From Euglena gracilis (taxonomy: Eukaryota; Euglenida; Euglenophyceae; Euglenales), in assembly GCA_039621445.1 (NCBI GenBank), contig CP154954.1, forward strand, positions 7,141,425-7,205,424: 64,000 nt of DNA, read 5' to 3'. Position 1 is the first letter of the stretch, and each line of letters starts with the position of its first letter. The notes below the pieces were generated by a model. The model was not told where the DNA came from. It made no database searches and saw only the letters and a program-made list of their open reading frames with translations. Below are positions 49,001 through 59,211 of the stretch, piece by piece. Made by a program: the position numbers and the translations under genes.

Positions 49001-49993
49001 GGTAGGTCCCGAACCAGAGGCCAGAATAGGTTTCAAAGCGATGCACCAAAATTTTGGCAATTGTCTTTAGACGTCCCGACTTTGGGGGATGCTCCCCAGG
49101 GTCCCACGCCGGGCTGGGGGTGGAGGGACCCCTCCCCCCTGGGTTCTGAAAAGAAGCCCATTCCTGGAGTTTCCAGCGACTGACACAAAATAGCACCCGG
49201 GGGTGTAATGCAAAAAAAAATTTCACGGCTTAAATTGCACCAAGGCCAAGCCTTTTCTTGCCCTCCGCAGGAGATTAATGATTTGATGACCACATTTTTT
49301 GGATTTATTTGATGGTTTTGCGATTCATGAGAATTGTCCCGAAGGCACTTGAAAAGCTTTTGACGACACAGCCAAGTCAATGAATGAGTTCGTTTTCTCT
49401 GAGAGGTTGAAGTGGAAGTATGTGCAGGTTCAAAAAATGTCTGGAAGCATTTTTCGGAGTTCAAAGTTAAATGCCAACTGGGAAAGTTGGAGTAAGGCGT
49501 TATTGCACTCTGGGGGTCGGCTTTTGGGGTGGGCAGTGCTATGACATCAAGGTGCTGGGTCCCCTAAATGGCCATTTCTGTGGGGAATGCACTTGTTTTG
49601 TGTTGTTACTGGGACCCAAAATGGATTCACGCCTGCAGGCACCCATACCTCCGCAGAACTGCGGGCTCCTTGGGATACGGCATGCGTGGTGTATCGGAAC
49701 AGAACAATTTGCACCGGAGACCCAGACCTATCGCCTCCGCATTTCGAAGAGCCCTCTCTTCCTCAGCCGGGAGCCCATCCAGGCCCCTGCCCCCTTCCGC
49801 CCGGCAGCCCTGCCCCAAGGCCGCCGCGGCGCTGGGCCTCGTGTGGGTGGCGGCGCGCTTCCTGTACGGCTGGGGCTACGCCAGCGGCGGGCCGCAGGGG
49901 CGACGGGCGGGGGCTTACCTCTCCGCCCTGGGCTCGTTTCCGCTCATGTTCCTCGCCCTCTACGTCGGAGCCGCCCTGGCGAAGCTTGTGTGA
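45915..49993 (+). CDS. MGST3-like: Microsomal glutathione S-transferase 3-like MAPEG protein
   Basis: MAPEG enzymes are trimeric four-helix membrane proteins that use glutathione; MGST3-type members act as glutathione transferase/peroxidase on lipids. Four exons: 45915-46045, 46783-46831, 47164-47227 and 49818-49993, giving about 140 residues against about 150 in animals. Helix 1 reads YGYVVLVIGLSWFLNLYLMT, followed by ARKKYNVPYPAL. The family signature FNSVQRAHQ|NTLE spans the second and third exons and carries the glutathione-binding residues. GLVWVAARFLYGWGYASGG matches the GLxWxxGRxLYxxGY block of helix 3. The first intron is GT-AG, the second is clearly non-conventional, the third is unclear. 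The start ATG is chosen because MAVSIPDEYG aligns with the family N terminus. Confidence 0.92.
46783..46831 (+). CDS. MGST3-like exon 2
   Basis: Acceptor GGGACAG. Encodes EHKEHEKFNSVQRAHQ. The first base completes Leu with exon 1. Ends at CACCAA with no GT following. Confidence 0.9.
46832..47163 (+). other. Non-conventional intron in the MAPEG signature
   Basis: Starts GGCCAGGGC and ends GCCCTGGACGC. CAG at +4 to +6, CTG at -8 to -6, and CAGGGC (46835-46840) pairs perfectly with GCCCTG (47153-47158). The protein homology (QRAHQ|NTLE) fixes both ends to the base, so this is the clearest case in the window. Confidence 0.9.
47164..47227 (+). CDS. MGST3-like exon 3
   Basis: Encodes NTLESWGPVQILMLVDGLLF and P, the rest of the signature and helix 2. 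The right edge lies within 47224-47236: AGG occurs on both sides of the join, and a G-run here can pair with a C-run before exon 4. Confidence 0.85.
47683..47713. repeat. (CCCA)n microsatellite
   Basis: About eight CCCA units in the last intron of the MGST3-like gene. Confidence 0.85.
48038..48651. mobile_element. Fold-back (MITE-like) element
   Basis: Inverted ends: GATGCTTCCGCACCGCGTG and GCACCGCGTGCACTGCGTGA on the left (48046-48093) return as reverse complements at about 48599-48643. The arms are about 50-60 bp and imperfect, and the left arm has an extra copy of the CACCGCGTG unit. The middle is AT-rich with TTTTGGCCATTTTGG strings and no reading frame. No clear target-site duplication was found. 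It lies in the last intron of the MGST3-like gene. Confidence 0.65.
49818..49993 (+). CDS. MGST3-like exon 4
   Basis: Encodes ALGLVWVAARFLYGWGYASG, RRAGAYLSALGSFPLMFLAL and YVGAALAKLV, then TGA at 49991-49993. Covers helices 3 and 4. The left edge is after CTGCCCCA by the non-conventional rule, or AAG|GCC by the ordinary one. Confidence 0.88.
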
Positions 49994-50208
49994 AGGCTGA
50001 GCACAGGAATTTTTTTCCCACCGTTGGATATTGCAGCGTCCAATTTCATCTATGGGGTCAAGGCTTGTGGCGGTGAATGCAACCTGGGGTAGTTGAATCA
50101 AGCAACGTCTGAAATTTTCAGGCCCCGCAAAGGGGGAGGCTTAAATTGCATCCTTACAACAACCTCAAAAATATTTCGAGATAGTGCCATCCGCCATATC
50201 ACTGTAGT

Positions 50209-50426
50209 TAAACCCCCCCCCCTAATAGCAGCACGGGTGCGCTTATAGTGGACCGCCGCCTCCGGCGGCGGGGGGTGCACTTCTATTTGGACCCTATCTG
50301 CCCGATTTTGGTTGATTTTCTTTAGAAATCCCATCAAAATGGGGGGGGTGCGCTTGTAGCGGGGGGTGCGCTTTTATTTGGACCCTGCGCTTGTAGCGGC
50401 CCCGTGCTTCTATTAGGGGGGGGGTT
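50209..50426. mobile_element. Short fold-back element
   Basis: AACCCCCCCCCTAATAG near 50210 and CTATTAGGGGGGGGGTT near 50410 are inverted copies, followed inward by AGCACGGG and its complement (one mismatch near each). The inside repeats the unit GTGCGCTT-TATTTGGACCCT. Length about 218 bases, no coding. Target-site duplication not clear. Confidence 0.6.
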
Positions 50427-51363
50427 AGTGCCATACACCATACATTTATGCTAAGTGCTATATGCCATATGGCTGTGGTTGTATTTTTGGCATTTTGCAT
50501 AAGGCATTTGTGTGTCAGAAGACTTGCACAGCAAAGGGGAGTTCACAGGGCACACTATATTCAAGGTATTTGCTGTGTATTTTTCACATTTCACATTCAT
50601 GCACGAGGATCTTAAACAAGATCCTCCGACCGTAACCCTCCTGGGACAACCCCAAATATGAACTCCGCCTGTGAAAACAATTCAAAAATGTAGAGCCCCT
50701 TGTTTACCAAATTTAAATGCCAGACAGAAATAGATTTTGAAAAGTATCATTGTCTGGAGCATAGATTCATTTAACAGCTGTGTGAGCCCTCCCCCGAGGG
50801 GGTTTTCGAGAGTGGATGGGTGGGTCGGGCCCCGGGACTACCCCGTGGGGTGCACCATGGGTCACCATGGGTTGGTTGCCCGACCAAAAGGCTGGGCCAG
50901 TAAATGTTTTTTAGCGTTTTTGGCTGTATTTGGCTGGATTTGAGTGGATGGGTGGTTGACCCTCTTGGGGGAGGGGGGGGATTGTGGGTGGGTGGGTTTG
51001 GGCCCAGGAAAAAGTACCCCCACCCAGGGAGTCACTGAGTGAATTTATGGTCTGAGGCGAAGGCAAAAGGCAACCTTTTCTGACAAAATAAATTGTTCAG
51101 CTTGAGCCTGTGCCATCCAGGGGGGCATGCAGTTCATCCAAGGGGAAGGGCCCTATAGTTCCACCCAGAAAGAATTCGGAAAGTTGGGGTTATTTCAGGG
51201 GAATAGGGTTAGAGTTAAGGCCAGTCTTCCGGCAATATCTCACTTTTTTGAAAATTTTGAAATGGGGTGGAGTTTGGTGGAACCGCTTTCGGTCAAAGTT
51301 AGGCTGAATTTGGGCCTAATTTCTCCCTTATGAATTATAATAATAATATGAAATTTGGGGGGG

Positions 51364-51368
51364 TTATT
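51364..51368. repeat. Target-site duplication, left (TTATT)
   Basis: TTATT directly before the left inverted repeat; the same five bases follow the right one at 61895-61899. Confidence 0.7.
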
Positions 51369-51391
51369 CTTAGGCGGCGCGAATTGCCCAA
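51369..51391 (+). repeat. Terminal inverted repeat, left
   Basis: Begins CTTAGGCGGCGCGAATTGCC and is identical over 23 bases to the reverse complement of the right end. A T-rich stretch with TTTTTTGGCATTTTTTAGGCG follows inward; the right end has a similar T-rich but not identical stretch. Confidence 0.85.
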
Positions 51392-51439
51392 ATTTTTTGG
51401 CATTTTTTAGGCGTTATGGGTGTGCGGGTTCCCGTGTAA

Positions 51440-52728
51440 GCCACCCCCCTGAGACGTGACCGAAATTTCTGACACTTGATGCAACCCAGAAATTGTGTGC
51501 GGGTTTCCGTCTGTTTCCACTGTTTTGACATGTGACCCATTTTGGAAATTAATGGTCAAAAAGGGGTGGTTTTGTGAAATACCCCCCCAGCAACCTGGCC
51601 GAAAATGTGAAAACGGAGAAGGGGTCGGAGAACACCTGGCCGTCGGAGCCCCGGCCGTGTCACGACGGAGCCGGACCCCACCTCCGGGAGGGGGGTGACA
51701 TGGGGTGACCTGTGACGGAGAGGCACCCGCGTAAGCAACCCGTGCGTTTTTGGAGGACTCGCGAGTGCCGACGACCAGTGACGGGAGGGGGAAACGAACA
51801 CCACTGCGGAACGGATGTCCTAATTTTTGACAGATGAGGTGTTGGGCGGGAAACCGCACAGAATAGGTGAACCATGTGAGAGGGGGCTAACAGTACGAGA
51901 GGGGGCTGAGAGACAAAGGCTGGTTAAAAGCGAATTTGTGCGGTTATCCGTGCAAAAAACTTACGGGAAACTCCTGGGGACGTTTGGCTGGGAACTGAAC
52001 CTGACATCCAATGGGTCACGTCACCCAAGGCAGCCGTCCTCCCATGCCCCCCTCACCGCCCGCCTGCCAGAAACTGCGATAGCATACGAAGCGCAACGAC
52101 AGAAAGAAGGGAGAGAGGGGGAGGGTGTGTGTGTGCGGATAACCGTGCAGCTTGGTCCTGGTCCTGGAGGGGTCCTTGGTCCTGGGGGGAAGAGAGAGAG
52201 ACGAAGTCTCTGTGGGCGGTCCAGACGGAAAAGAGAGACAAACGGAGGGGACGAACGGACAGCCGAATGGGTGGTCCAGGTCCAGGGCACACGGGGCGTG
52301 ATCTCAGGGAGGGGTATGTGTCAGAGAGGGATTCACACTCCATACAAAGGGTTGGTGGGACACCGGCCACGGAATGGGAGACCAGAATGTGTGCCCTGGC
52401 CCTCACACGGCGGTGGGGGCGTCCGGTGGGTCCCAGGTGAGAGGGGTGATGGAGTGGTCCCAGGGGGTTGAGGTCCCGTCGAAAGGTGAAAGGCATTTGG
52501 GCAGTCCCGGGGACAGTGGGTGTGGGGAGGGTGTGTGACACAAAAAAAAAAAAAGGTGACGGGCGGTCCCAGGTTCAGAAGCATCGGGCGGTCCACACAG
52601 GAGGGGCAGACAGAGCTGCTCAGCCGGCCGCCCACGGCCGTCCACTCGGTGGCGCTGTCGAGGATGGGGATGGCGGCGCAGCCGCCCCGCCGCCCGCCCG
52701 GCCCGCCCCCGCCGGCCCGCGCTGCTGC
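51440..52728. other. Left subterminal region of the element
   Basis: 1.3 kb with no exon seen. Contains six of the palindromes and purine-rich blocks with GGTCC repeats (52150-52300). Confidence 0.4.
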
Positions 52729-52788
52729 TCACACGTTGAGCAGCTCCTCCAGCGCCCCGGCCGGCGTGGGCTTCTTCTTCGGCCGACC
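52729..52788 (-). CDS. Element gene A last exon
   Basis: Encodes GRPKKKPTPAGALEELLNV and TGA (52729-52731). Acceptor GGGGGAG, phase 0 with the preceding exon. RPKKKP resembles a nuclear localisation signal. Confidence 0.5.
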   Translation of the reverse strand, partial: GRPKKKPTPAGALEELLNV

Positions 52789-55700
52789 CTCCCCCCTTGG
52801 ACTGGATATGTGTGAGAGGTGGATTACAGGAAGGAGGGGTGTGCGCGTGCAACGAGTCAGTAAGCTGTGTGCGGTTTCCCGTGCAATTTGCAAGCAGAAT
52901 AGCAATGATGAAGAGAGGGTATCAGATCACAAGAGTTTGCAAGTCAGTGTGAATGCAAAACCACCTGATCCCCCAAGGAAAAATAAAACAGCGTGGTAGA
53001 TTGTGTGCGGGTTTCCGTGCAACACACACATCATTCTGTACGTGTGCGGTGCGTGCGGTTTCCCGTGTGCAAAGCCCACCACACGTGGCTGCAAACTCAC
53101 GTGGCTGAAAGAGCAGAGAATGGGAGGACGCAAACAGCTGGTTCTGAAGGGGGGACAGTGTCGGGGGCACTCGCGGCACGATCTCCTCAATCTCGTCCTC
53201 CGGGTCACCGGCGGCGGTCTCAGTCGGCGGCGGGGTGCGGGCCGTGCGCCTGCGGCCCGTCACCGGGGTCTCCGGCGCCGACGGCTCCTGCGCCGCTGCT
53301 GGCGGTGCGGCCGCGCCCTTCCGCAGCCCGGAGGGGGTGGAGGCCCCCTTGCGGCCCGCCGCCGCCGCGCCGCCGCTGGCCGACGGCTGCTTGGCCGGCG
53401 TCACCGGGGCCTCAGCCTCCTTCGCGGCAGGGGCCCTCTCCTTTCCCTTCTCCTTCCCCTTCGCGGCAGGGGCCTTCTCCTTCTCCTTCTCCTTCCCCTT
53501 GGCGGGGGTCTCCTTCTTGCCCCGCCCCTTGGTTGACGGCGGGGGCGAGGGCTCCCGGCCCTTCTTCTCCGGCTCCTTCTTCTTTGGCCGGGGGGGCATG
53601 TCCTCCTCTTCCTTCTCCCCCTTCTCCTCCTCCTCCTCCAGCCCGCCCCGGCCGGAGACGTCCAGCGGCTCGTGGTGGGCGATGCGGTGGTGGACGTTGA
53701 TGGCCGCAGGGGCCACCACCCGGGTGGGATGGAAAATGGGGAAACCAGTCATAGCAGAAGCCAAGCACACCTCCCCACGGGAATCCGCACGCGTGCAATG
53801 TGTGCGGGAAACCGCGTACACGTTGTCCACCACGTTCTGATGCTGCAATAATGACCCATGCGCACAGAGTTGATAAGGGCAAACGTCCCCCCCCCCTCGT
53901 CTGGCCTGGACCGGGGTGGTGCCCTGATCCCACAGGATGGCCGGCTTCCCGTCGGCCATTTTGATCTCGCGCTGCAGCTGGTCCACCCGCAGCTGCATCG
54001 CCTCGTCCGCCTCCTCCAGGAGGTCGGGGTCCCCCCAGATCACGCCGATGGGGACCTGCAGCCGGGTGGCGAGGTCCGCCGGGAGGGCGGCGTGGCGGGT
54101 GACCGCCAGCACCCAGTCGTGGGCCTCCACGTGCAGCCGCGCCAGCAGCCACCACGCCACCTCCACCGGCAGGGTGGGCGGCCCCTCCCCCGCAGAGCTG
54201 TGTCTCAGTTTCAGGCGGGAGGGATGGGGAGTGCGGGGCGAAAAGAGAATTCACAAAAAGGAATTCACACTGTGGGACTGAATGTCATTCTTTCATCAGA
54301 AGAAATGGAATAACCCTACACGAGAAGTGCACGGAAAACCGTCTGAATTGTACCTGGACTGACATTCATTTTGATGAACAGAATGGTACCAATATCTATA
54401 AACTGACCAATGGTGTCACTGTGATTTTGTTTTTTGTTTGTTCGGTGTGAACAAAGCCCTGACCCTGTCCCACGAGGGTGATCTGCCGCGGCACCTGCGG
54501 GGGAAGATGAAGGTCTTTTTTGGTCGACACCTGTGGACCACCGGTAGTGGAACAGTGATTTTCTGAGTCACAGCATGGGCCTTAAGAAACATTCGTGTGC
54601 ACGGACAGTATCCCGTGTGCACGGATGTGTATCAGTCCTGAAACTCGTGGGATTCCCGTGCACTCCACAAAGTTGTGCGGATTCCCGTGTATCCCAAAAA
54701 AAGAGAACAGTCTGTTGGTTGAAAAAAAAAACGAAAAGGAGGATGTACACACCCGAAAGTCCGTCCTGCTGCTGAAGAGGGCGGTCACGGTGGTGACATT
54801 GAAGAGGTAGGTGCGGTCCACGTTGGACTTCACCGGCCGGTGCAGTGTGACGTCCACACGACGCATCTCGTCGGGGACGTCCATGCCCTTCTGCAGCGTC
54901 TGCTGCAGGGCCCCGATGGCGAACGCCCGCCCCGTGGCCACGAACGGGACCCCGCGGCTCCACAGTCTCAGGAGCTCAGGATGGACGTCGGCGTCGCTCA
55001 GCCTGTCCGGGACCTCCACCACCACCGCGTCGACGTTCAGCTCCATGATCTCCCGCGGCATCGCCGCGGTGGGGTGGAGGGGGACCACGTGCGCCAGGCG
55101 GGACGGCTCGGGACTCTCCCCACGCTCCGCCGCTTCCGCCCTTCTTCGCCCCCGGGTGGACCGGCTACCCGCCCACGCTCCCCCTCCCCAGACGTGGGCT
55201 GACTGGGGGACCCCTCCGCCTCCTCCCGGCTGCTGCCGGCCGCCGCTGTGGCCGCCCCGCGCCGACCGCCGCCACCGCTGAGGTCCAGGGTGCAGAAGCG
55301 CCCCCCCGTACCGCACCGTGGGCTCGGCGAGCGGCTGCGCCAGCCGCGCCCGCAGGGGGGCGTAGCGCTCAGTCCCCCACAGGGGGGAGCGGAGGACCGC
55401 CTCCCGCGGTGGCCGTCCTCAGGACAACCCCGAACCTCAGACATTACAGGAGAATCATGAGCCAGTACACAAAAACGAAACAGTTGGACTCCGTAACATT
55501 CTAATGTGACTTGAGATATTTCAGGCGGGTTCCCGTGTAAAACAACCATGTGCAACTAACCAAAGGGAAAGGGAAAAAGTGCACACACACGTCCTGGGTA
55601 GTCCTGCGCACGGGTGCTGGGCCGACCAGCGCCAGTTGGTACCGGTGAGCGGCACCTTGATGTCCGCGCTGACCATGCTCTGCTCCAGGCTGGGCACCAT

Positions 55701-57836
55701 GGACAGGGTACCTGAGCACGAGAACGGTGACATCAGCAAAGAGTCCCAATACTACACACACTTCCATGTGCAAGAGTCTTTGCACGGAAACCCGCCTGAA
55801 AATGACAACCTTGAGATTTGCACGGAAACCCGCCCGAAAATGACAACCTTGAGAAAACGTGTGGACACAGAGTGCGGAAGACAGCGCAGAGTAGACATAC
55901 GGCGGGTCGGGTGGACGTGGTGAAGGTCCGGGTGCATCAGCAGCCACGTCCACGTGCGGCGGCGGATCAGGGACCCCACCACCGCCTTGACAGCGGAGTG
56001 CCATTCCTCCCCCATCACATTCCACCCCAGCGTGCGTTGTGTAGTGTGCGGTTTACCGCGTACTACATCTGTATCCACTCAAACAGTAAAACTGGTTCAA
56101 CTGTCCACGTAGGATCATACTTTCCTTGTGTGCGTGCGTGTGTGTGTCTGTGTGTGTGTGTGCAGGCGGAGTTCCAACAGACACAGTGAAATGGATATCC
56201 GACCCAGCCGCACCGTCGTCGCCTTCGCCGCCTCGTCCAGCATGTCCCTCGTCAGGGCGACGTAGTCCTGCGGGTCGTACAGCTGCTCGATCGCCTTGAA
56301 CGCGTACGGGGACAGTGCCGCCGCCACCCCCGTCGTGGGGCGCGCCTCCAGCGCCCGCACCGCCTCCACCACCGGGCGCCCGCTGTGCAGCAGCCACTCC
56401 GCCAGCGGCTGCATCGACTTCACCCAGTTGTCCTGCACAGAGGAGGTGAGGCAGAGTGAAGCGGGGGGGGGGCCTTAAGAGGGGGGGGGGAGTGAGCGAT
56501 GTGTATGTGATAGCTGGCTCTGCTCCCGATGCGTGTGCGGTCTGGAATCTCAAAGGACAGCGTGCGCGCACTCTCCTTCTGAAAAGAAAAAAAAAGATAG
56601 GAAGCAGGCCGTCTCAGCGGGAATCCGTGCATTGCATCAAATAGAAAAACGGCGCCCACGGAAATCCGCGCACACACCATCTTGCCGTGGGACGCCTCCG
56701 TGCACCCCGTCTTCACGTACACCCGCTTCAGCAGCTCCGTCCGGTTCACCGTCAGGCGGGCGGCGGTCCCCGCCTCGCCGTCCGGCACCGCCCCCGGCCG
56801 CTCCCGCTCCACCTCCCGCTCCAGCCACTCCACCCGCTGGCTGAGGGACATCTCCCTCACCGTCCCGTCCCGGGCTTGCATGCTCCCCGCCACGCGCTGC
56901 CTCTCCTCGAGGCTGGCTGACCCCAGCACCGTGTGGCAGTTGAACCACTCGGTCCACTGCGGCGCCGGCCGCGCGTCGGCCACCGCCGCGTCCGCCACCT
57001 GGGTGGCCGCCAGGAAGCAGTGCTGCTCGCTCAGGATGACGAACTTCCCCGTCGCTGTGACAACAGGGAAGACAGCAGTGCAATTGAGATTTGTCCAGGT
57101 GCACGGATTCCCGCCTGGATCCACACAATCCCCCCCCCTTCTCCCCCCCCCCAAAAAAAACCAGTACAAACGGGGTACATTTCATTATTCAGTCGTTTGG
57201 AAAGCATCCGCCTTTTACAACATCCATGAATACAGACAGACTGGCCTACGTGCTGATAGGCACAGACACGCAAACGAAAAACACACACCCTGCTCCGGCC
57301 ACACCACGAAGCTCAGGGCCCCCACCAGCGGGTTCTCCGTGAACGCCTTGACGAGGGAGTCGACGTGGGCCTTTTCGACCCGCCGCACCTGCCCTCGCGT
57401 GAGGGTCTCGTCCAGCACCAGCACGTCGAGGCGCGGAGGCTGTCTGGCTCTCCAGGGTTTCAGCTGAAAGTTCTGAACAGACAGCAGCACAGGATGTCTG
57501 ATCCACGCGTATGCCAAACACAACTCTCAGCGGTTTGCACGGAAACCCGCACAGCTCTAGAAACCAAAGGAGGTGAATGACACTGAAATGAACGGAGTGA
57601 GTGTCGTCCAAAAAAGGAGTGACTTCTCCTGCACTTTCCAAAACAACCCAGGAATGAGGAACCATCAAACACGCTTGCACGCTTGAACGGTAAAACAGGA
57701 CTGCTTCCACAGACGGCAACCATACAAGTCAGCTCCAGACCCCCTCCGGACACGGGCCAGCGGGGTCGGGGTCTTCGACACCAGCTCCGTCGCCGAGCGG
57801 GTGGGCGCCGTGGGCTTCCGGGCTGCCATCAGAGGT
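52729..57836 (-). CDS. Element gene A: large multi-exon protein of unknown family
   Basis: Minus-strand exons read from right to left: 57752-57836, 57289-57472, 56678-57054, about 56220-56432, about 55925-56035, about 55610-55711, 54753-55417, 54495-54530, 53912-54184, 53171-53701 and 52729-52788 (stop at 52729-52731). Joins among the last five exons and among 57289-57472, 56678-57054 and 56432 are in phase with ordinary or non-conventional splice sites. The product is over 850 residues. One stretch resembles a ParB/sulfiredoxin-type domain; the C-terminal quarter is Lys/Glu/Pro-rich. No catalytic motif of a known transposase was recognised. It could be more than one gene, because the joins between 54.8 and 56.2 kb are not all settled. 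As the longest product of the element it is the best candidate for mobility functions, by inference only. Confidence 0.55.
53171..53701 (-). CDS. Element gene A exon: Lys/Glu/Pro-rich tail
   Basis: Encodes INVHHRIAHHEPLDVSGRGG, then acidic EEEEEKGEKEEED and basic repeats such as KGKEKEKEKAPAAKGKEK, ending EDEIE EIVPR. Disordered and highly charged. Long plus-strand frames over this interval are antisense shadows. Confidence 0.6.
53702..53911 (-). other. Possible non-conventional intron in element gene A
   Basis: On the minus strand it starts GTCCAGG and ends CCTGCGGCC: CAG at +4 to +6, CTG at -8 to -6, 4 bp pairing CAGG/CCTG. Both sides are phase 0. It begins with GT, so an intermediate type is possible. 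Two CGG-N4-CCG palindromes lie inside. Confidence 0.45.
53912..54184 (-). CDS. Element gene A exon
   Basis: Ninety-one codons. Encodes LPVEVAWWLLARLHVEAHDW, VLAVTRHAALPADLATRLQV and a coiled-coil-like stretch EEADEAMQLRVDQLQREIKM. Ends CCG|GTCCAGG. Confidence 0.65.
54495..54530 (-). CDS. Element gene A small exon
   Basis: Twelve codons, VSTKKDLHLPPQ, with acceptor GTCCACAG and donor CAG|GTGCCG. Phase 0 to both neighbours. Confidence 0.45.
54753..55417 (-). CDS. Element gene A long exon
   Basis: Acceptor TCCTGAG, donor CGG|GTGTGT, 665 bases open in one frame. Encodes SPLWGTERYAPLRARLAQPL, a Gly/Arg-rich low-complexity middle, then PREIMELNVDAVVVEVPDRL, LLRLWSRGVPFVATGRAFAI and VDRTYLFNVTTVTALFSSRT. 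The structured second half looks like an alpha/beta domain; not recognised. Confidence 0.6.
55610..55711 (-). CDS. Element gene A candidate exon
   Basis: Acceptor GTGCTCAG. Encodes TLSMVPSLEQSMVSADIKVP then LTGTNWRWSAQHP. Right-hand splice site not settled. Confidence 0.4.
55925..56035 (-). CDS. Element gene A candidate exon
   Basis: Frame GEEWHSAVKAVVGSLIRRRT then WTWLLMHPDLHHVHPTRR. No AG acceptor at its start; CTGGGGTG suggests a non-conventional one. Confidence 0.4.
56220..56432 (-). CDS. Element gene A exon
   Basis: Acceptor CTGTGCAG, phase 0. Encodes DNWVKSMQPLAEWLLHSGRP, VVEAVRALEARPTTG and YDPQDYVALTRDMLDEAAKA. The donor is probably ACG|GTGCGG; the left edge is approximate. No family recognised. 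Confidence 0.6.
56678..57054 (-). CDS. Element gene A exon: ParB-like second half and helical region
   Basis: Acceptor TTGTCACAG, donor ATG|GTGTGT, 377 bases in phase with both neighbours. Encodes GKFVILSEQHCFLAATQVAD, which parallels the G(x)H(R)xxAA strand-helix of ParB/sulfiredoxin-type folds, then SLSQRVEWLEREVERE and LLKRVYVKTGCTEASHGKM. Confidence 0.7.
57289..57472 (-). CDS. Element gene A exon: ParB-like first half
   Basis: Acceptor CTGTTCAG, donor CAGG|GTGTGT. Encodes LDVLVLDETLTRGQVRRVEK, AHVDSLVKAFTENPLVGALS and FVVWPEQ. The order (R-x-x-x, H-V-x-x-L, then a strand) is like the start of ParB-type domains. Similarity is by eye only. Confidence 0.65.
57752..57836 (-). CDS. Element gene A exon
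   Basis: Acceptor TTTTTTTAG, donor CGT|GTCCGG. Encodes PLMAARKPTAPTRSATELVS and KTPTPLAR in the frame that joins the next exon; the join to 58101 upstream is out of phase, so a boundary here is wrong or two genes meet. Confidence 0.4.
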
Positions 57837-58100
57837 CTAAAAAAACGAGACAGCATGAAAACACCCAAAATGAAGGAAATTCAGATCAGAAACAGTCCTC
57901 ACGGAAACACTTTTGTTAGTATAAATAAGCAGAAAATCTGGGACAGTGAGTTTGATCAAAAAATAATTGTCAGTAAAGGAAACACAACAGTGACCACTCA
58001 CCAACAGCCTCCGTAGAGCACCCCCTTTTGCCTGGGTGGAGAATGCTTTTGCACGGAAACCCGCCCGGCACCCCCGTCATGTTCTGAAATGATCTCTCAC

Positions 58101-59211
58101 CCTCGCTCTGAAGGCCTCCAGCTGACTCCCTGATGTACAGGAAGGTTCATAACCACGTACAAAGACCAGGGTCCGGCAGGGGCACACCGCCGCTGGGGAC
58201 AGACTGAGGTCCTCATCCGAGGAGGAGGACCCGGACGAGGTCGGGCGGCTGCTCAGCAGCTCCCCCAGACTGCCGAGGCCGTCCGAGGCCGCCGGGGAGA
58301 CGTACCCCTCGGACAGCGTGCCCGGCGGCTCGTACAGCGACTCCGCTGTACTGGGCGGCTCGTACAGGCTCTCCGCCTCGGGCAGCTCCAGCGCCGGCCA
58401 TCCCGGTTGAACCGGCGGCTGCACCACCGCCATGGCCGTGGAGGAACTGGGCTCCTCCGGGGTGAACCGCACGCGGCTTTCCGCCGGGGACTCCTCGGCA
58501 GCCCTCATCACCCCCGGAGGTGCAGGTTCCGCTGCTGCGCGGGTTTCCGCACGGGCCGCCGCCTCTGCGCGGGTTTCCGCCTGCCCGCCGGTCGCCGCTT
58601 CGACGTCCCCCGGGGGCGTGGGGCTGCGGCGCCGCCGCTGCCGCTGGTGGAGGAAGTTGTCCATCGCCCGCTGGCGACGGGCGAACTCCTGGGGGTCCAC
58701 CGGCCCGACGTTCTCCCGCATCCAGACCAGGATGTCGGGGGTCAGCGCCCGGCCGCTCACCAGCGTCAGGAGGGAGGTCCGCATCAGGGCCTCCAGCGCC
58801 CGGACGTCCACGATCTCCGGCAGGATGGGCGGGGACCCCCACCGGGGGAACTCCACCTCGGAGGCGTCCACCCAGGCGACCCGCGTGGCGTCCACCCGGC
58901 GGGGGAAGGGGCGGCCCTCGGGGTGGTCCGCCAGCTGGCGCACCCGACGGGCCATCTCGGCGACCAGCCCCAGCCGCAGGGAACCCCGGCTGGCGTGCGG
59001 CGCCCCCGACGGCGGCGGCAGGCCGAGGAACAGCTGCAGGGTGCCCCGGAAGTCCGTGACGTACGGCGACCGACGGCAGGCACCCGACAGGCGCGACAGC
59101 ATCGCCTCGCCGGCCTCCTCCACGAAGACGCACCCGGGCAGGCGGGACATCCACGGCTGCCAGGTCAGCAGGGCCAGGGAGATGGTCCGCAGGGCCAGGT
59201 GCACTGCCGCA
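58101..59211 (-). CDS. Element gene B exon: long open frame
   Basis: Donor AGG|GTGAGA at its left end. Encodes TISLALLTWQPWMSRLPGCV, FVEEAGEAMLSRLSGACRRS, VDVRALEALMRTSLLTLVSG and RALTPDILVWMRENVG, then a Pro/Glu/Ala/Ser-rich tail with SLYEPPSTAESLYEPPGT repeats. It contains two of the palindromes, translated as AETRA repeats. The 317-residue plus-strand frame over it is antisense. No family recognised. Continuous with 59212-59360 if one base is missing or extra near 59213. Confidence 0.65.

Noticed and set aside
52993-53840. Plus-strand reading frames of 235 and 201 residues
   Set aside because: Antisense to the Lys/Glu/Pro-rich minus exon; Ser/Pro/Phe repeats are the complement of Lys/Glu codons.
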